A DNA stretch of 64,000 bases. It comes from Pseudomonas sp. MWU13-2105 (GTDB lineage: Bacteria; Pseudomonadota; Gammaproteobacteria; Pseudomonadales; Pseudomonadaceae). The notes beneath the pieces were generated by a model. The model did no database searches. It was not told where the DNA came from and saw only the letters and a list, made by a program, of their open reading frames with translations. The position numbers and the translations under genes are program-made. Location: positions 327,367 through 391,366 of the forward strand of contig NZ_JALLIY010000004.1 of assembly GCF_023242315.1 (NCBI RefSeq), given 5' to 3'. Every line of letters begins with the position of its first letter. Positions within the stretch are counted from its first letter, which is position 1. Positions 41,920 through 48,799 of the stretch are shown here, in pieces.

Positions 41920-43092
41920 ATGTCTCAGCACTACAGTGCGCGCAGCCGCGCGATCGAACCCTTTCATGTGATGGCCCTGCTGGCGCGCGCCAACGAATTG
42001 CAGGCGGCCGGGCATGATGTGATCCACCTCGAGATCGGTGAGCCGGACTTCTCCACGGCCGCGCCGATCATTCGCGCCGGCCAGGCCGCGCTGGAGTCTG
42101 GCCAGACCCGTTACACGGCGGCGCGCGGGCTGCCGCAATTGCGCGAGGCGATCGCGGGCTTCTATCAGCAGCGCTACAAGCTGGATATCGATCCACAGCG
42201 TATTTTGATCACCCCGGGCGGTTCCGGTGCCTTGCTGTTGGCCACCAGCTTGCTGGTGGACCCCGGCAAACATTGGCTGCTGGCCGATCCGGGCTATCCG
42301 TGTAACCGGCACTTCCTGCGTTTGGTCGAGGGGGCCGCGCAGCTGGTGCCGGTCGGTCCGGAGGTACGCTATCAGCTCACCGCCGACCTGGTGGCCCGTC
42401 ACTGGGATCAGGACAGTGTCGGTGCCCTGGTGGCATCGCCGGCCAACCCCACCGGGACCCTGCTGACGCGGGACGAGCTGGCGGCGCTGTCGGCGGCGGT
42501 CAAGGAGCGTCATGGCCATCTGGTGGTGGACGAGATCTATCACGGCCTGACCTACGGTTGCGATGCGGCGAGCGTGCTGGAAGTCGATGACAGCGCCTTC
42601 GTGCTCAACAGCTTCTCCAAGTACTTCGGCATGACCGGCTGGCGGCTCGGCTGGCTGGTGGCGCCGCCGGAAGCCGTGGCGGACCTGGAAAAGCTCGCGC
42701 AGAACCTCTATATCAGCGCGCCGAGCATGGCCCAGCATGCGGCGTTGGCGTGTTTCGAGCCGGCGACCCTGAGCATTCTCGAAGAGCGTCGGGCCGAGTT
42801 CGGTCGCCGTCGCGACTTCCTCCTGCCGGCGTTGCGCGCGCTGGGTTTCGGCATTGCCGTGGAGCCCCAGGGGGCTTTCTACTTGTACGCCGATATCAGC
42901 GCGTTCGGCGGCGATGCCTTCGCGTTCTGCCGTCACTTCCTTGAAACCGAACACGTGGCCTTTACTCCGGGACTGGACTTCGGTCGTCACCTGGCCAGCC
43001 ATCATGTGCGGTTTGCCTACACCCAGAGCCTGCCGCGACTGGAACAGGCGGTGGAACGGATTGCCCGGGGCCTGCGGAGCTGGCAAGGCTGA
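41920..43092 (+). CDS. PLP-dependent class I/II aminotransferase
   Basis: 390 residues from ATG 41920 after AAGGAAG. Fold type I aminotransferase: [15 protein letters not shown] near 30, [15 protein letters not shown] near 98, [15 protein letters not shown] near 170, the PLP Lys in [16 protein letters not shown] near 232-247 and a C-terminal Arg (HHVRFAY). The amino donor and acceptor are not evident; P. aeruginosa PA4722 occupies the same place next to dksA. The stop shares one base with sfsA (TGATG). Confidence 0.88.
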   Translation: MSQHYSARSRAIEPFHVMALLARANELQAAGHDVIHLEIGEPDFSTAAPIIRAGQAALESGQTRYTAARGLPQLREAIAGFYQQRYKLDIDPQRILITPGGSGALLLATSLLVDPGKHWLLADPGYPCNRHFLRLVEGAAQLVPVGPEVRYQLTADLVARHWDQDSVGALVASPANPTGTLLTRDELAALSAAVKERHGHLVVDEIYHGLTYGCDAASVLEVDDSAFVLNSFSKYFGMTGWRLGWLVAPPEAVADLEKLAQNLYISAPSMAQHAALACFEPATLSILEERRAEFGRRRDFLLPALRALGFGIAVEPQGAFYLYADISAFGGDAFAFCRHFLETEHVAFTPGLDFGRHLASHHVRFAYTQSLPRLEQAVERIARGLRSWQG

Positions 43093-43799
43093 TGGATTTT
43101 TCTCCTGCCCTCGAAGAAGGTCGTCTGATCCAGCGCTACAAACGCTTCCTGGCGGATATCGAAACCGCCTCCGGCGAGTTGCTGACCATTCACTGTCCCA
43201 ATACCGGTTCGATGCTCAATTGCATGGTCCCGGGCGGGCAGGTCTGGTTCAGCCGCTCCAGCGATCCCAAGCGCAAGTTGCCCGGCACCTGGGAAATCGG
43301 CGAAACCCCACAGGGGCGGCTGGCCTGCGTAAATACCGGGCGGGCCAACCCGTTGGTCGAGGAAGCGCTGCGCGCCGGGCTCATCCGCGAGCTGGACGGT
43401 TTCACCGGCTTGAAGCGTGAGGTGGCCTACGGCCAGGAGAACAGCCGGATCGATTTTCGCCTCGACTATCCGACGGGCTCGGCGTTCGTCGAAGTCAAAA
43501 GCGTCACCCTCGGCTTTGATGGCACGGCGGTGGCGGCGTTTCCGGATGCGGTGACCCAGCGCGGCGCCAAGCATTTGCGCGAGTTGGCCTGCCTGGCGCG
43601 CGAAGGTGTGCGTGCGGTGCAGTTGTATTGCGTGAACCTGACCGGCATCGAGGCGGTACGGCCGGCCGAGGAGATTGACCCGGGCTATGCCGCGGCCCTG
43701 CGCGAGGCGGTGGCGGCCGGGGTCGAGGTGCTGGCCTATGGGGTGAGCCTGACGCCGCGGGCGATCCGCGTCGATCGTCGTTTGCCGGTGCTGCTCTAG
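43092..43799 (+). CDS. sfsA: SfsA family DNA/RNA nuclease
   Basis: 235 residues, with the family pattern [46 protein letters not shown] and RIDFRLD...[10 protein letters not shown] (nuclease-like core), then [16 protein letters not shown]. Historically linked to maltose metabolism in E. coli (sugar fermentation stimulation); the molecular role is unclear. Translationally coupled to the aminotransferase. Confidence 0.93.
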   Translation: MDFSPALEEGRLIQRYKRFLADIETASGELLTIHCPNTGSMLNCMVPGGQVWFSRSSDPKRKLPGTWEIGETPQGRLACVNTGRANPLVEEALRAGLIRELDGFTGLKREVAYGQENSRIDFRLDYPTGSAFVEVKSVTLGFDGTAVAAFPDAVTQRGAKHLRELACLAREGVRAVQLYCVNLTGIEAVRPAEEIDPGYAAALREAVAAGVEVLAYGVSLTPRAIRVDRRLPVLL

Positions 43800-43803
43800 C
43801 GGC

Positions 43804-44121
43804 TCACGGCGTCAGCCAGATGCCCTGGGCGTTCTCGGTGCAGGATATGGCTACCAGTGACTGCCCGGCACAAGGCCCGGCCACGCACTCACCGCTTTCG
43901 ATCAGGAACAGCGCGCCATGGGTGGCGCACTGGATCAGGCTGGCGCTGGGGTCGAGAAACTGGTCGGGGCGCCACTCCAGGGCAATGCCGCGGTGCGGGC
44001 AGCGGTTCTGGTAGACGTAGACCCGGCCATCACGGCGCACGGCCAGCAGCGGCCGACCGTCGACTTCAAAACCACGGCTGCTGTTGTCGGCCAGGCTGTT
44101 CGAGTCGCAGAGAAACTTCAT
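43804..44121 (-). CDS. Rieske [2Fe-2S] domain protein
   Basis: 105 residues from ATG 44121 after AAGGATCACG. It consists almost only of a Rieske fold: CPHRG near 48-52 and CATHG near 69-73 supply the two Cys and two His ligands (C-x-H...C-x2-H). The sequence resembles stand-alone ferredoxin-like Rieske proteins rather than a dioxygenase subunit. Redox partner unknown; convergent with sfsA, 4 bases apart. Confidence 0.88.
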   Translation of the reverse strand: MKFLCDSNSLADNSSRGFEVDGRPLLAVRRDGRVYVYQNRCPHRGIALEWRPDQFLDPSASLIQCATHGALFLIESGECVAGPCAGQSLVAISCTENAQGIWLTP

Positions 44122-44326
44122 CGTGATCCTTGGGGTTGGGTGGCGTGGGATGTTTCTTGTTCTAGTGTGAGCCGAGTCTTTGTCTTTGGCTGAGATATGC
44201 CCCGGCGAAGGCGAGTCCTTTATTGTGGCTCCCATAACGTATTTCGCGCCATCCGGCTGCCCAGTCCTGTGAAGGTGGGCACGGACGCTCGTCACGGTTA
44301 TGCAACGACTCGGGTTGGGAGTGAAG

Positions 44327-45109
44327 ATGAAGCAGATGAACGAAGCTGATCAACAACTGGCACGCCAGGCCATTGGCCTGCTCGACTTGACCTCGCTGGG
44401 TGGCGACGACGATGCCGAGCGCATCATTTCGCTGTGCCAGCGGGCACAGACACCGTTCGGCCCGGTGGCGGCGGTGTGCGTGTTTCCACGTTTCGTCGGC
44501 CTGGCGCGGCGGTCCCTCGATATCCTCGGCGGGCAGGCGATCCGGGTCGCCACGGTGGTCAACTTCCCCCACGGCGGGCCGAATGTCGCCGCGACGGTTG
44601 CCGAAACCCTGGAGGCGCTCGCCGCCGGCGCCAATGAGGTGGACCTGGTCTATCCGTACCGCTCATTGTTGATGGGCGATGTGCAGACCGGCATAAGCAT
44701 GGTCTCCGCCTGCCGTGACGCCTGCGCGGGCCGTGCCCGGCTCAAGGTGATCCTGGAAACCGGCGAACTGCGCGATCCGCAGATGATCCGCCAGGCCAGC
44801 CAGGACGCGATTGCCGCCGGGGCCGATTTTCTCAAGACCAGTACCGGCAAGGTCCTGGTCAATGCCACCGAGCAGGCCGTGCGCATCATGCTTGAAGCCA
44901 TTGCCGAGCGTGGCGGACTGGTGGGGCTGAAGGCCTCCGGTGGTATCCGCACGTTCGACGATGCGCGGACCTATATCGAACTGGCACGCGCGCGTTTCGG
45001 GTCGGCCTGGGTCAACGCCGATCACGTGCGGCTCGGCGCTTCGGGGCTGCTGGATGAGTTGCTCGGGAAATTGCAATGCTCGCTGGCGCCCGAGGTCGGG
45101 GAGGCCTGA
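44327..45109 (+). CDS. deoC: Deoxyribose-phosphate aldolase
   Basis: Cleaves 2-deoxyribose-5-P to glyceraldehyde-3-P and acetaldehyde. I chose ATG 44327 because GGGAG lies 5-6 bases upstream; ATG 44300 is an alternative adding nine residues. 260 residues: VNFPHGG, NEVDLVYPYRSLLMG, LKVILETGEL, the Schiff-base Lys in DFLKTSTGKV near 167 and GLKASGGIRT. Other deo genes are absent nearby. The acetaldehyde product would need oxidation to acetate and acs. Confidence 0.94.
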   Translation: MKQMNEADQQLARQAIGLLDLTSLGGDDDAERIISLCQRAQTPFGPVAAVCVFPRFVGLARRSLDILGGQAIRVATVVNFPHGGPNVAATVAETLEALAAGANEVDLVYPYRSLLMGDVQTGISMVSACRDACAGRARLKVILETGELRDPQMIRQASQDAIAAGADFLKTSTGKVLVNATEQAVRIMLEAIAERGGLVGLKASGGIRTFDDARTYIELARARFGSAWVNADHVRLGASGLLDELLGKLQCSLAPEVGEA

Positions 45110-45139
45110 AGGGCTGGATTGCCGGCTTTTCCAGCAGGC

Positions 45140-45167
45140 AAAAAAAGACCCGGCAAAAAGCCGGGTC
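45140..45167 (-). terminator. Intrinsic terminator of prrF
   Basis: Minus strand GACCCGGC (45167-45160), TTTTT loop, GCCGGGTC (45154-45147), T-run 45146-45140. Confidence 0.95.
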
Positions 45168-45253
45168 AATAACCGTGATTAGCCTGATGAGGAGATAATC
45201 CGGGAGTCCGAACCAGGGCCTTCCAGAAAATCCAACCGATCTCGCGATCAGTT
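45140..45253 (-). ncRNA. prrF: PrrF-type iron-responsive small RNA
   Basis: About 114 bases on the minus strand. The 5' hairpin AACTGATC-GCGA-GATCGGTT is followed by the PrrF core CTCATCAGGCTAATCACGG (45191-45173), which pairs with mRNAs of iron-using proteins, and a terminator with seven Ts. A promoter with an overlapping Fur box lies directly upstream. It sits next to the PA4704-like gene, as prrF1-prrF2 do in P. aeruginosa, but only one copy is here. It is convergent with deoC. Confidence 0.93.
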
Positions 45254-45258
45254 GTGGT

Positions 45259-45287
45259 AATCATAACGATTCTCATTTCTAAGTCAA
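45259..45287 (-). promoter_or_regulatory. prrF promoter with overlapping Fur box
   Basis: Minus strand TTGACT (45287-45282), 16 bases, TATGAT (45265-45260); start near A45253. ATGAGAATCGTTATGATT (45276-45259) fills the spacer and -10 and matches the core of the Fur consensus ATGATAATCATTATC at 12 of 15 positions, so Fe-Fur should block polymerase. Confidence 0.88.
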
Positions 45288-45299
45288 TGTGTTTTTATC

Positions 45300-45331
45300 G
45301 ACCGTTCGTCCGCGGCACCGCGGCGGACGGT
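45300..45331 (-). terminator. Hairpin after the cyclic-nucleotide-binding gene
   Basis: CCGCGG pairs with CCGCGG and the flanking GTCC/GGAC and ACCG/CGGT extend it (with a mismatch). There is no U-run, so termination would be weak; it separates the gene from the prrF promoter. Confidence 0.45.
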
Positions 45332-45350
45332 TGGGCGCGGTAGCAACGGT

Positions 45351-46151
45351 TCAGCGCGGTGTGCCGATGGCGCTCAGGCGCGTGACTTCCTTGTTCAGCA
45401 GATCGATGCGCCGGGCCATGCTCTCGATCAGGCTGTGGGCGATGCGCGGGTTGCTCTGGGTCAGGCTGAGGAATTGCTCCTTGGGGATCAGCATGACCGT
45501 GCAAGGCTGGCTGGCGATCACGCTGGCGCTGCGTTTTTCGCCGGTGAATACTGCCATGGCGCCGAAAATCTCATCCTTGGGCACGTCGCCGACCTTGTGC
45601 CCGTCGACAAAGGCCTCGGCATGTCCGTCGGTAATGATGAAGACATGGTCGGCATCGTCGCCCTGGCGGATCATCACCTCGCCGCTGGCCACCTGCTGGA
45701 AGCCGTTGCTGCTGCGAAACTCCGGCTGTTTCAGGCGGGTGACGGCATCGGAGAGCAGGGCGGTCTGGCCGATCAGGTAGCGCAGTAGCGCTTCGGCGCG
45801 GCTTTCGTCGGCGTAGATATGGGCGAAGAGCTCGCTGCGCCGATAGGGGATCAGGCGCAGTGGGTTGTCGCTGCTCAACACGCAGCGCGGCCAGTCGATG
45901 CCCTGGCGCAAGCCGACCAGGTCGCCTTCGTGCAAATAGAACAGCGCGCGCTCATCGACCCGGGCGTGCAGCAGGCCGCTGTCGATCAGGAATACCTGAT
46001 CGGAGGGCAGCAAGGCACCGAGGTCAGCGATTTGCTCAAGCTCAAGTGGGGGCGCGCAGGGGGTCATGCCTTTGAGCAGTTGCGCCGGGATTGCCTGCAG
46101 GCGATTGATCAGTTCATCGGCGTAGGCCGGTTGCTCCCCAAGTAAATACAT
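45351..46151 (-). CDS. cbpA: Cyclic-nucleotide-binding domain protein (CbpA-like)
   Basis: 266 residues without a DNA-binding HTH. The N-terminal ~140 residues look like a degenerate CNB or sensor module (DQVFLIDSGLLHARVDERAL). The C-terminal CNB domain (~150-250) has EVMIRQGDDADHVFIITDG and a phosphate-binding cassette FGAMAVFTGEKRSASV (196-211) in which Arg207 is kept but the usual Glu is Ala198. Position next to prrF matches P. aeruginosa PA4704, named cAMP-binding protein A. Whether it binds cAMP here is open. Confidence 0.8.
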   Translation of the reverse strand: MYLLGEQPAYADELINRLQAIPAQLLKGMTPCAPPLELEQIADLGALLPSDQVFLIDSGLLHARVDERALFYLHEGDLVGLRQGIDWPRCVLSSDNPLRLIPYRRSELFAHIYADESRAEALLRYLIGQTALLSDAVTRLKQPEFRSSNGFQQVASGEVMIRQGDDADHVFIITDGHAEAFVDGHKVGDVPKDEIFGAMAVFTGEKRSASVIASQPCTVMLIPKEQFLSLTQSNPRIAHSLIESMARRIDLLNKEVTRLSAIGTPR

Positions 46152-46166
46152 GCCAAACCTGCGAAA

Positions 46167-46439
46167 TCAGTTTTTGTGACGCGACGATATCGCTTCCAAC
46201 TGTTTATTCAAGGCTTCTTTGCGTTCTTGAGGGATATCGTTCCAGTGAATGTCCATCAAGGCCCCCTCGATCGCATACAGCAGGACTTTTGAGGCCCGGA
46301 ATCCGCGGGTTCGTACCGCGCGGTAGGCATCCACCGCTCCCAATCGACGCAAATCCGATGCGCTGTGGATACCCACCGCGTGCAGCCATTGCGCCGAGGT
46401 CTTGCCAAGGTTTTTCAGGTGTTGCAGTTCATCGTTCAT
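46167..46439 (-). CDS. TfoX C-terminal-domain protein
   Basis: 90 residues from ATG 46439, with a perfect AAGGAGG 5 bases upstream. NLGKTSAQWLHAVGIHSASDLRRLGAVDAYRAVR is the helix-hairpin-helix TfoX-C domain (~8-80). It lacks the N-terminal domain of Sxy/TfoX and is therefore not evidence of competence regulation. The gene is 15 bases upstream of the CbpA-like gene on the same strand. Confidence 0.85.
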   Translation of the reverse strand: MNDELQHLKNLGKTSAQWLHAVGIHSASDLRRLGAVDAYRAVRTRGFRASKVLLYAIEGALMDIHWNDIPQERKEALNKQLEAISSRHKN

Positions 46440-46698
46440 CAAGCCTCCTTGCGACGGCCGAACGCTGCGTGGACGAGAATAGGCAAGCCTGAAAGGAGTG
46501 TAGCGGTCAGCAGGAAAAGCGTGGTTCTTTGCTCGGCGCTGGTGCAAATGCTTCTAAGCCGCAGCTTTCGCCCATGCGGGCTCGCGGAGCGGGGACGCTA
46601 CGCATAGGGAAAAGTTGTACAGCGGGAGCGTTATCCCGGTCGTGGGCAAGCAGCAGATGACAGGTGCTGCCGCCATTCGCGAGTCCGCGCCCGCAGGG

Positions 46699-47040
46699 CT
46701 AGGCGTTGTAGCGCAAGCGTGTACCGAACTGCATCGACATGAGAATCTCGGCCGGGCTCAGTTCCACCGGAAAATAAGCGCCGGAAATCTGTGCATGGGC
46801 CACGCTGGCACCGGCCAGGATGGATTTCTGCAGGTCCACGCCACGCAGGTCGGCGGAGCGGAAATAGGCATCGGTGAAGTCGATCCCCTCGGCATTCAGT
46901 TCGCGCAGGTCGAGGCCGCGGAAGTCACCGCCGCGCATATCGATCGGACCGTCCTTGGGACGTGCCTTGTTGAAGCCGGCGATGTCATCCTTGTGCAGCA
47001 GGGCGAACAAGGGTGAGTCGAGCAACTTGGGATGGCTCAT
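46699..47040 (-). CDS. Pentapeptide-repeat protein
   Basis: 113 residues from ATG 47040 after CAGGAGA. After a ~45-residue N-terminal part come about 12 pentapeptides of the A(D/N)LXX type (GGDFRGLDLREL, GIDFTDAYFRSADLRGVDL, SILAGASVAHAQISGAYF), predicted to form a short right-handed beta-helix. It is too short to be a typical DNA-gyrase mimic, so no function is assigned. 259 bases downstream of it hold no evident gene. Confidence 0.85.
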   Translation of the reverse strand: MSHPKLLDSPLFALLHKDDIAGFNKARPKDGPIDMRGGDFRGLDLRELNAEGIDFTDAYFRSADLRGVDLQKSILAGASVAHAQISGAYFPVELSPAEILMSMQFGTRLRYNA

Positions 47041-47129
47041 GGGACGTCTCCTGTTGGTTTTATGGCGCCAGTATAATGCCACTATGTTTCAGCCGTGAAG
47101 CACTTGCGACCCCACGGCTGAAATAGTTT

Positions 47130-48683
47130 TTACAGGCCCGGCAGGCGCTGGCGAATCTGCTCGACCAGGGCGTCGAGGCTCCCGCTTTCGTGGGTTTCGA
47201 CGCGCTTGGTGCGCAGTACTTCATCGGCGCCCAGGGCTTCGCGGCTGGCTTGCTGGGCGGCGATCACTTGCAGTGTAGCGTCGGATGGATCGACGGCATC
47301 GGCCTGACGCCGCGCCAGCCAGCTTTCGATCACCGCTTGCGGGGCGTTGCAGTCGAGGATCAGGCACGGCGCGCCGGTGGCTTCGGCGACCCGGGCGGCG
47401 GCGTCGCGTTGCTCGCGCTTGAGGTAGGTGGCGTCGATCACCACCGGGAAGCCGGCGCGCAGCACGCTGTCGGCGAGTTCATGCAGGCGCTGATAGGTGC
47501 TCACGCTGGCGTCGCGGCTATAGATGCCGTCGCCGACGCTGTTCTCGACCGCCTGTTCGCCGAACAGGCGTTTGCGCTCGACATCCGAACGCAGGCGCAC
47601 GGCCCCCAGGGCTTCCACCAGGCGCAAGGCGACGTGGCTCTTGCCGACGGCGGAGACGCCGCTGGTGATCGCCAGGAAGCGCGAAGGAATGGTGCTGTAG
47701 CTTTCCGCCAGGTTGGCGTAGTTGCGGTACTGGCGCATGCTGCTGGCGCGTTGTACCGGATCTTCGGCCGACATGCTGAACAGCGCGACCTTGGCGCGCA
47801 CCAGGGCGCGATAGGCTTTGTAGAAGTTCAGCAGCGCCAGGCCCTGGTAGTCGCCGGTCAGCTCCAGGTACTGGCTGATAAAGCGCCGGGCCAGGCTCTT
47901 GAGGCCACGGTCTTCAAGGTCCATCGCGAGGAAGCCGGTGTCGGCGTAGACGTCGGTGAAGCGGAAGGGTTCGTTGAACTCGATGCAGTCGAAGATCACC
48001 ACCTTGCCGTCGATGAGGGTGGCGTTGCCCAGGTGGATGTCCCCGTGGCATTCGCGAATGAAACCCTCGGCCTTGCGCTTCAGCAGCAGCGGCTTGAGGC
48101 GTTCGAAGCTGGTTTCGGCCCAGGCTTGCAGGGCGTCGAGTTGCAGCAGGTCGGCTTTTTCGTTGAGGAACGGGCGGATCTGTTCGAAGTTCTGCCGGAC
48201 CGGGTCCATGACCGCTTCCGGGGTGCCCTGATAGTGGTCTTTCGGCACTTCGGGGGCGTTCTGGTGGAACGCGGCGATCTGTTGGGCCATTGCATCGATG
48301 TGCGCGGCGGTCAGTTCGCCGTTGGCCTGCAGGGTGCTCAGTAGCTGGCTTTGCGGGAACTGGCGCATTTTCAGCGCGTATTCGATGGCCGGGCCGCTGC
48401 CGCCGAGGACCGGGGCCTCGGCGCTGCCGGTGATCGGCAGGACTTCCAGGTACAGGTCGTGGGTCAGGCGCTGGTTGAGGCGCAATTCTTCCGCGCAAAA
48501 GTGTGCGCGCCCGCTCAGTTCGGTGAAGTCGAGGAAACCGAAGTTGACCGGCTTCTTGATCTTGTAGGCATAGGGCCCGGTGAGCAGGACCCAGGAGATA
48601 TGGGTTTCGATAACCTGGAAAGCCTCCACCGGATGGGGGTAGAGGGCCGGGTTTTGCAGGGCGGTAATCAGGGACTGGCTCAC
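47130..48683 (-). CDS. APH-like kinase fused to a P-loop kinase (PA4701-type)
   Basis: 517 residues from GTG 48683, chosen because AAGGA lies 8 bases upstream; ATG 48722 has no RBS. The N-terminal half is an aminoglycoside-phosphotransferase-like domain with the Brenner motif HGDIHLGNATL near 215 and IFDCIEFNE. The C-terminal half is an AAA_33-type P-loop kinase with Walker A GVSAVGKS near 341, RSDVERKRLF and a lid/Arg-rich end. Family members may phosphorylate small molecules. Divergent from mrcB. Confidence 0.85.
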   Translation of the reverse strand: MSQSLITALQNPALYPHPVEAFQVIETHISWVLLTGPYAYKIKKPVNFGFLDFTELSGRAHFCAEELRLNQRLTHDLYLEVLPITGSAEAPVLGGSGPAIEYALKMRQFPQSQLLSTLQANGELTAAHIDAMAQQIAAFHQNAPEVPKDHYQGTPEAVMDPVRQNFEQIRPFLNEKADLLQLDALQAWAETSFERLKPLLLKRKAEGFIRECHGDIHLGNATLIDGKVVIFDCIEFNEPFRFTDVYADTGFLAMDLEDRGLKSLARRFISQYLELTGDYQGLALLNFYKAYRALVRAKVALFSMSAEDPVQRASSMRQYRNYANLAESYSTIPSRFLAITSGVSAVGKSHVALRLVEALGAVRLRSDVERKRLFGEQAVENSVGDGIYSRDASVSTYQRLHELADSVLRAGFPVVIDATYLKREQRDAAARVAEATGAPCLILDCNAPQAVIESWLARRQADAVDPSDATLQVIAAQQASREALGADEVLRTKRVETHESGSLDALVEQIRQRLPGL

Positions 48684-48785
48684 TGGCGATCCTTCAGGGG
48701 GCGGTAAATTCAAGGCGGTCATTATGGCCGCTGGAGGCTCAGGTGCAAACCGCCGGACGTACATGTTGAACATCAATAAAGTGCG

Positions 48786-48791
48786 TATAAT
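48786..48791 (+). promoter_or_regulatory. Perfect TATAAT immediately before mrcB
   Basis: TATAAT ends 8 bases before the mrcB ATG at 48800. If it is the -10, transcription begins at about 48798 and the mRNA is essentially leaderless. The -35 region (ATGTTGAACATC) is weak. Confidence 0.45.
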
Positions 48792-48799
48792 CCGCCGCC

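Noticed and set aside
45147..45167. Terminator for deoC
   Set aside because: The U-run lies on the minus-strand side, so the hairpin terminates prrF; on the + strand it is followed by AATAACC.
46167..46439. Competence regulator Sxy/TfoX
   Set aside because: Only the C-terminal HhH domain is present; a competence role cannot be claimed.
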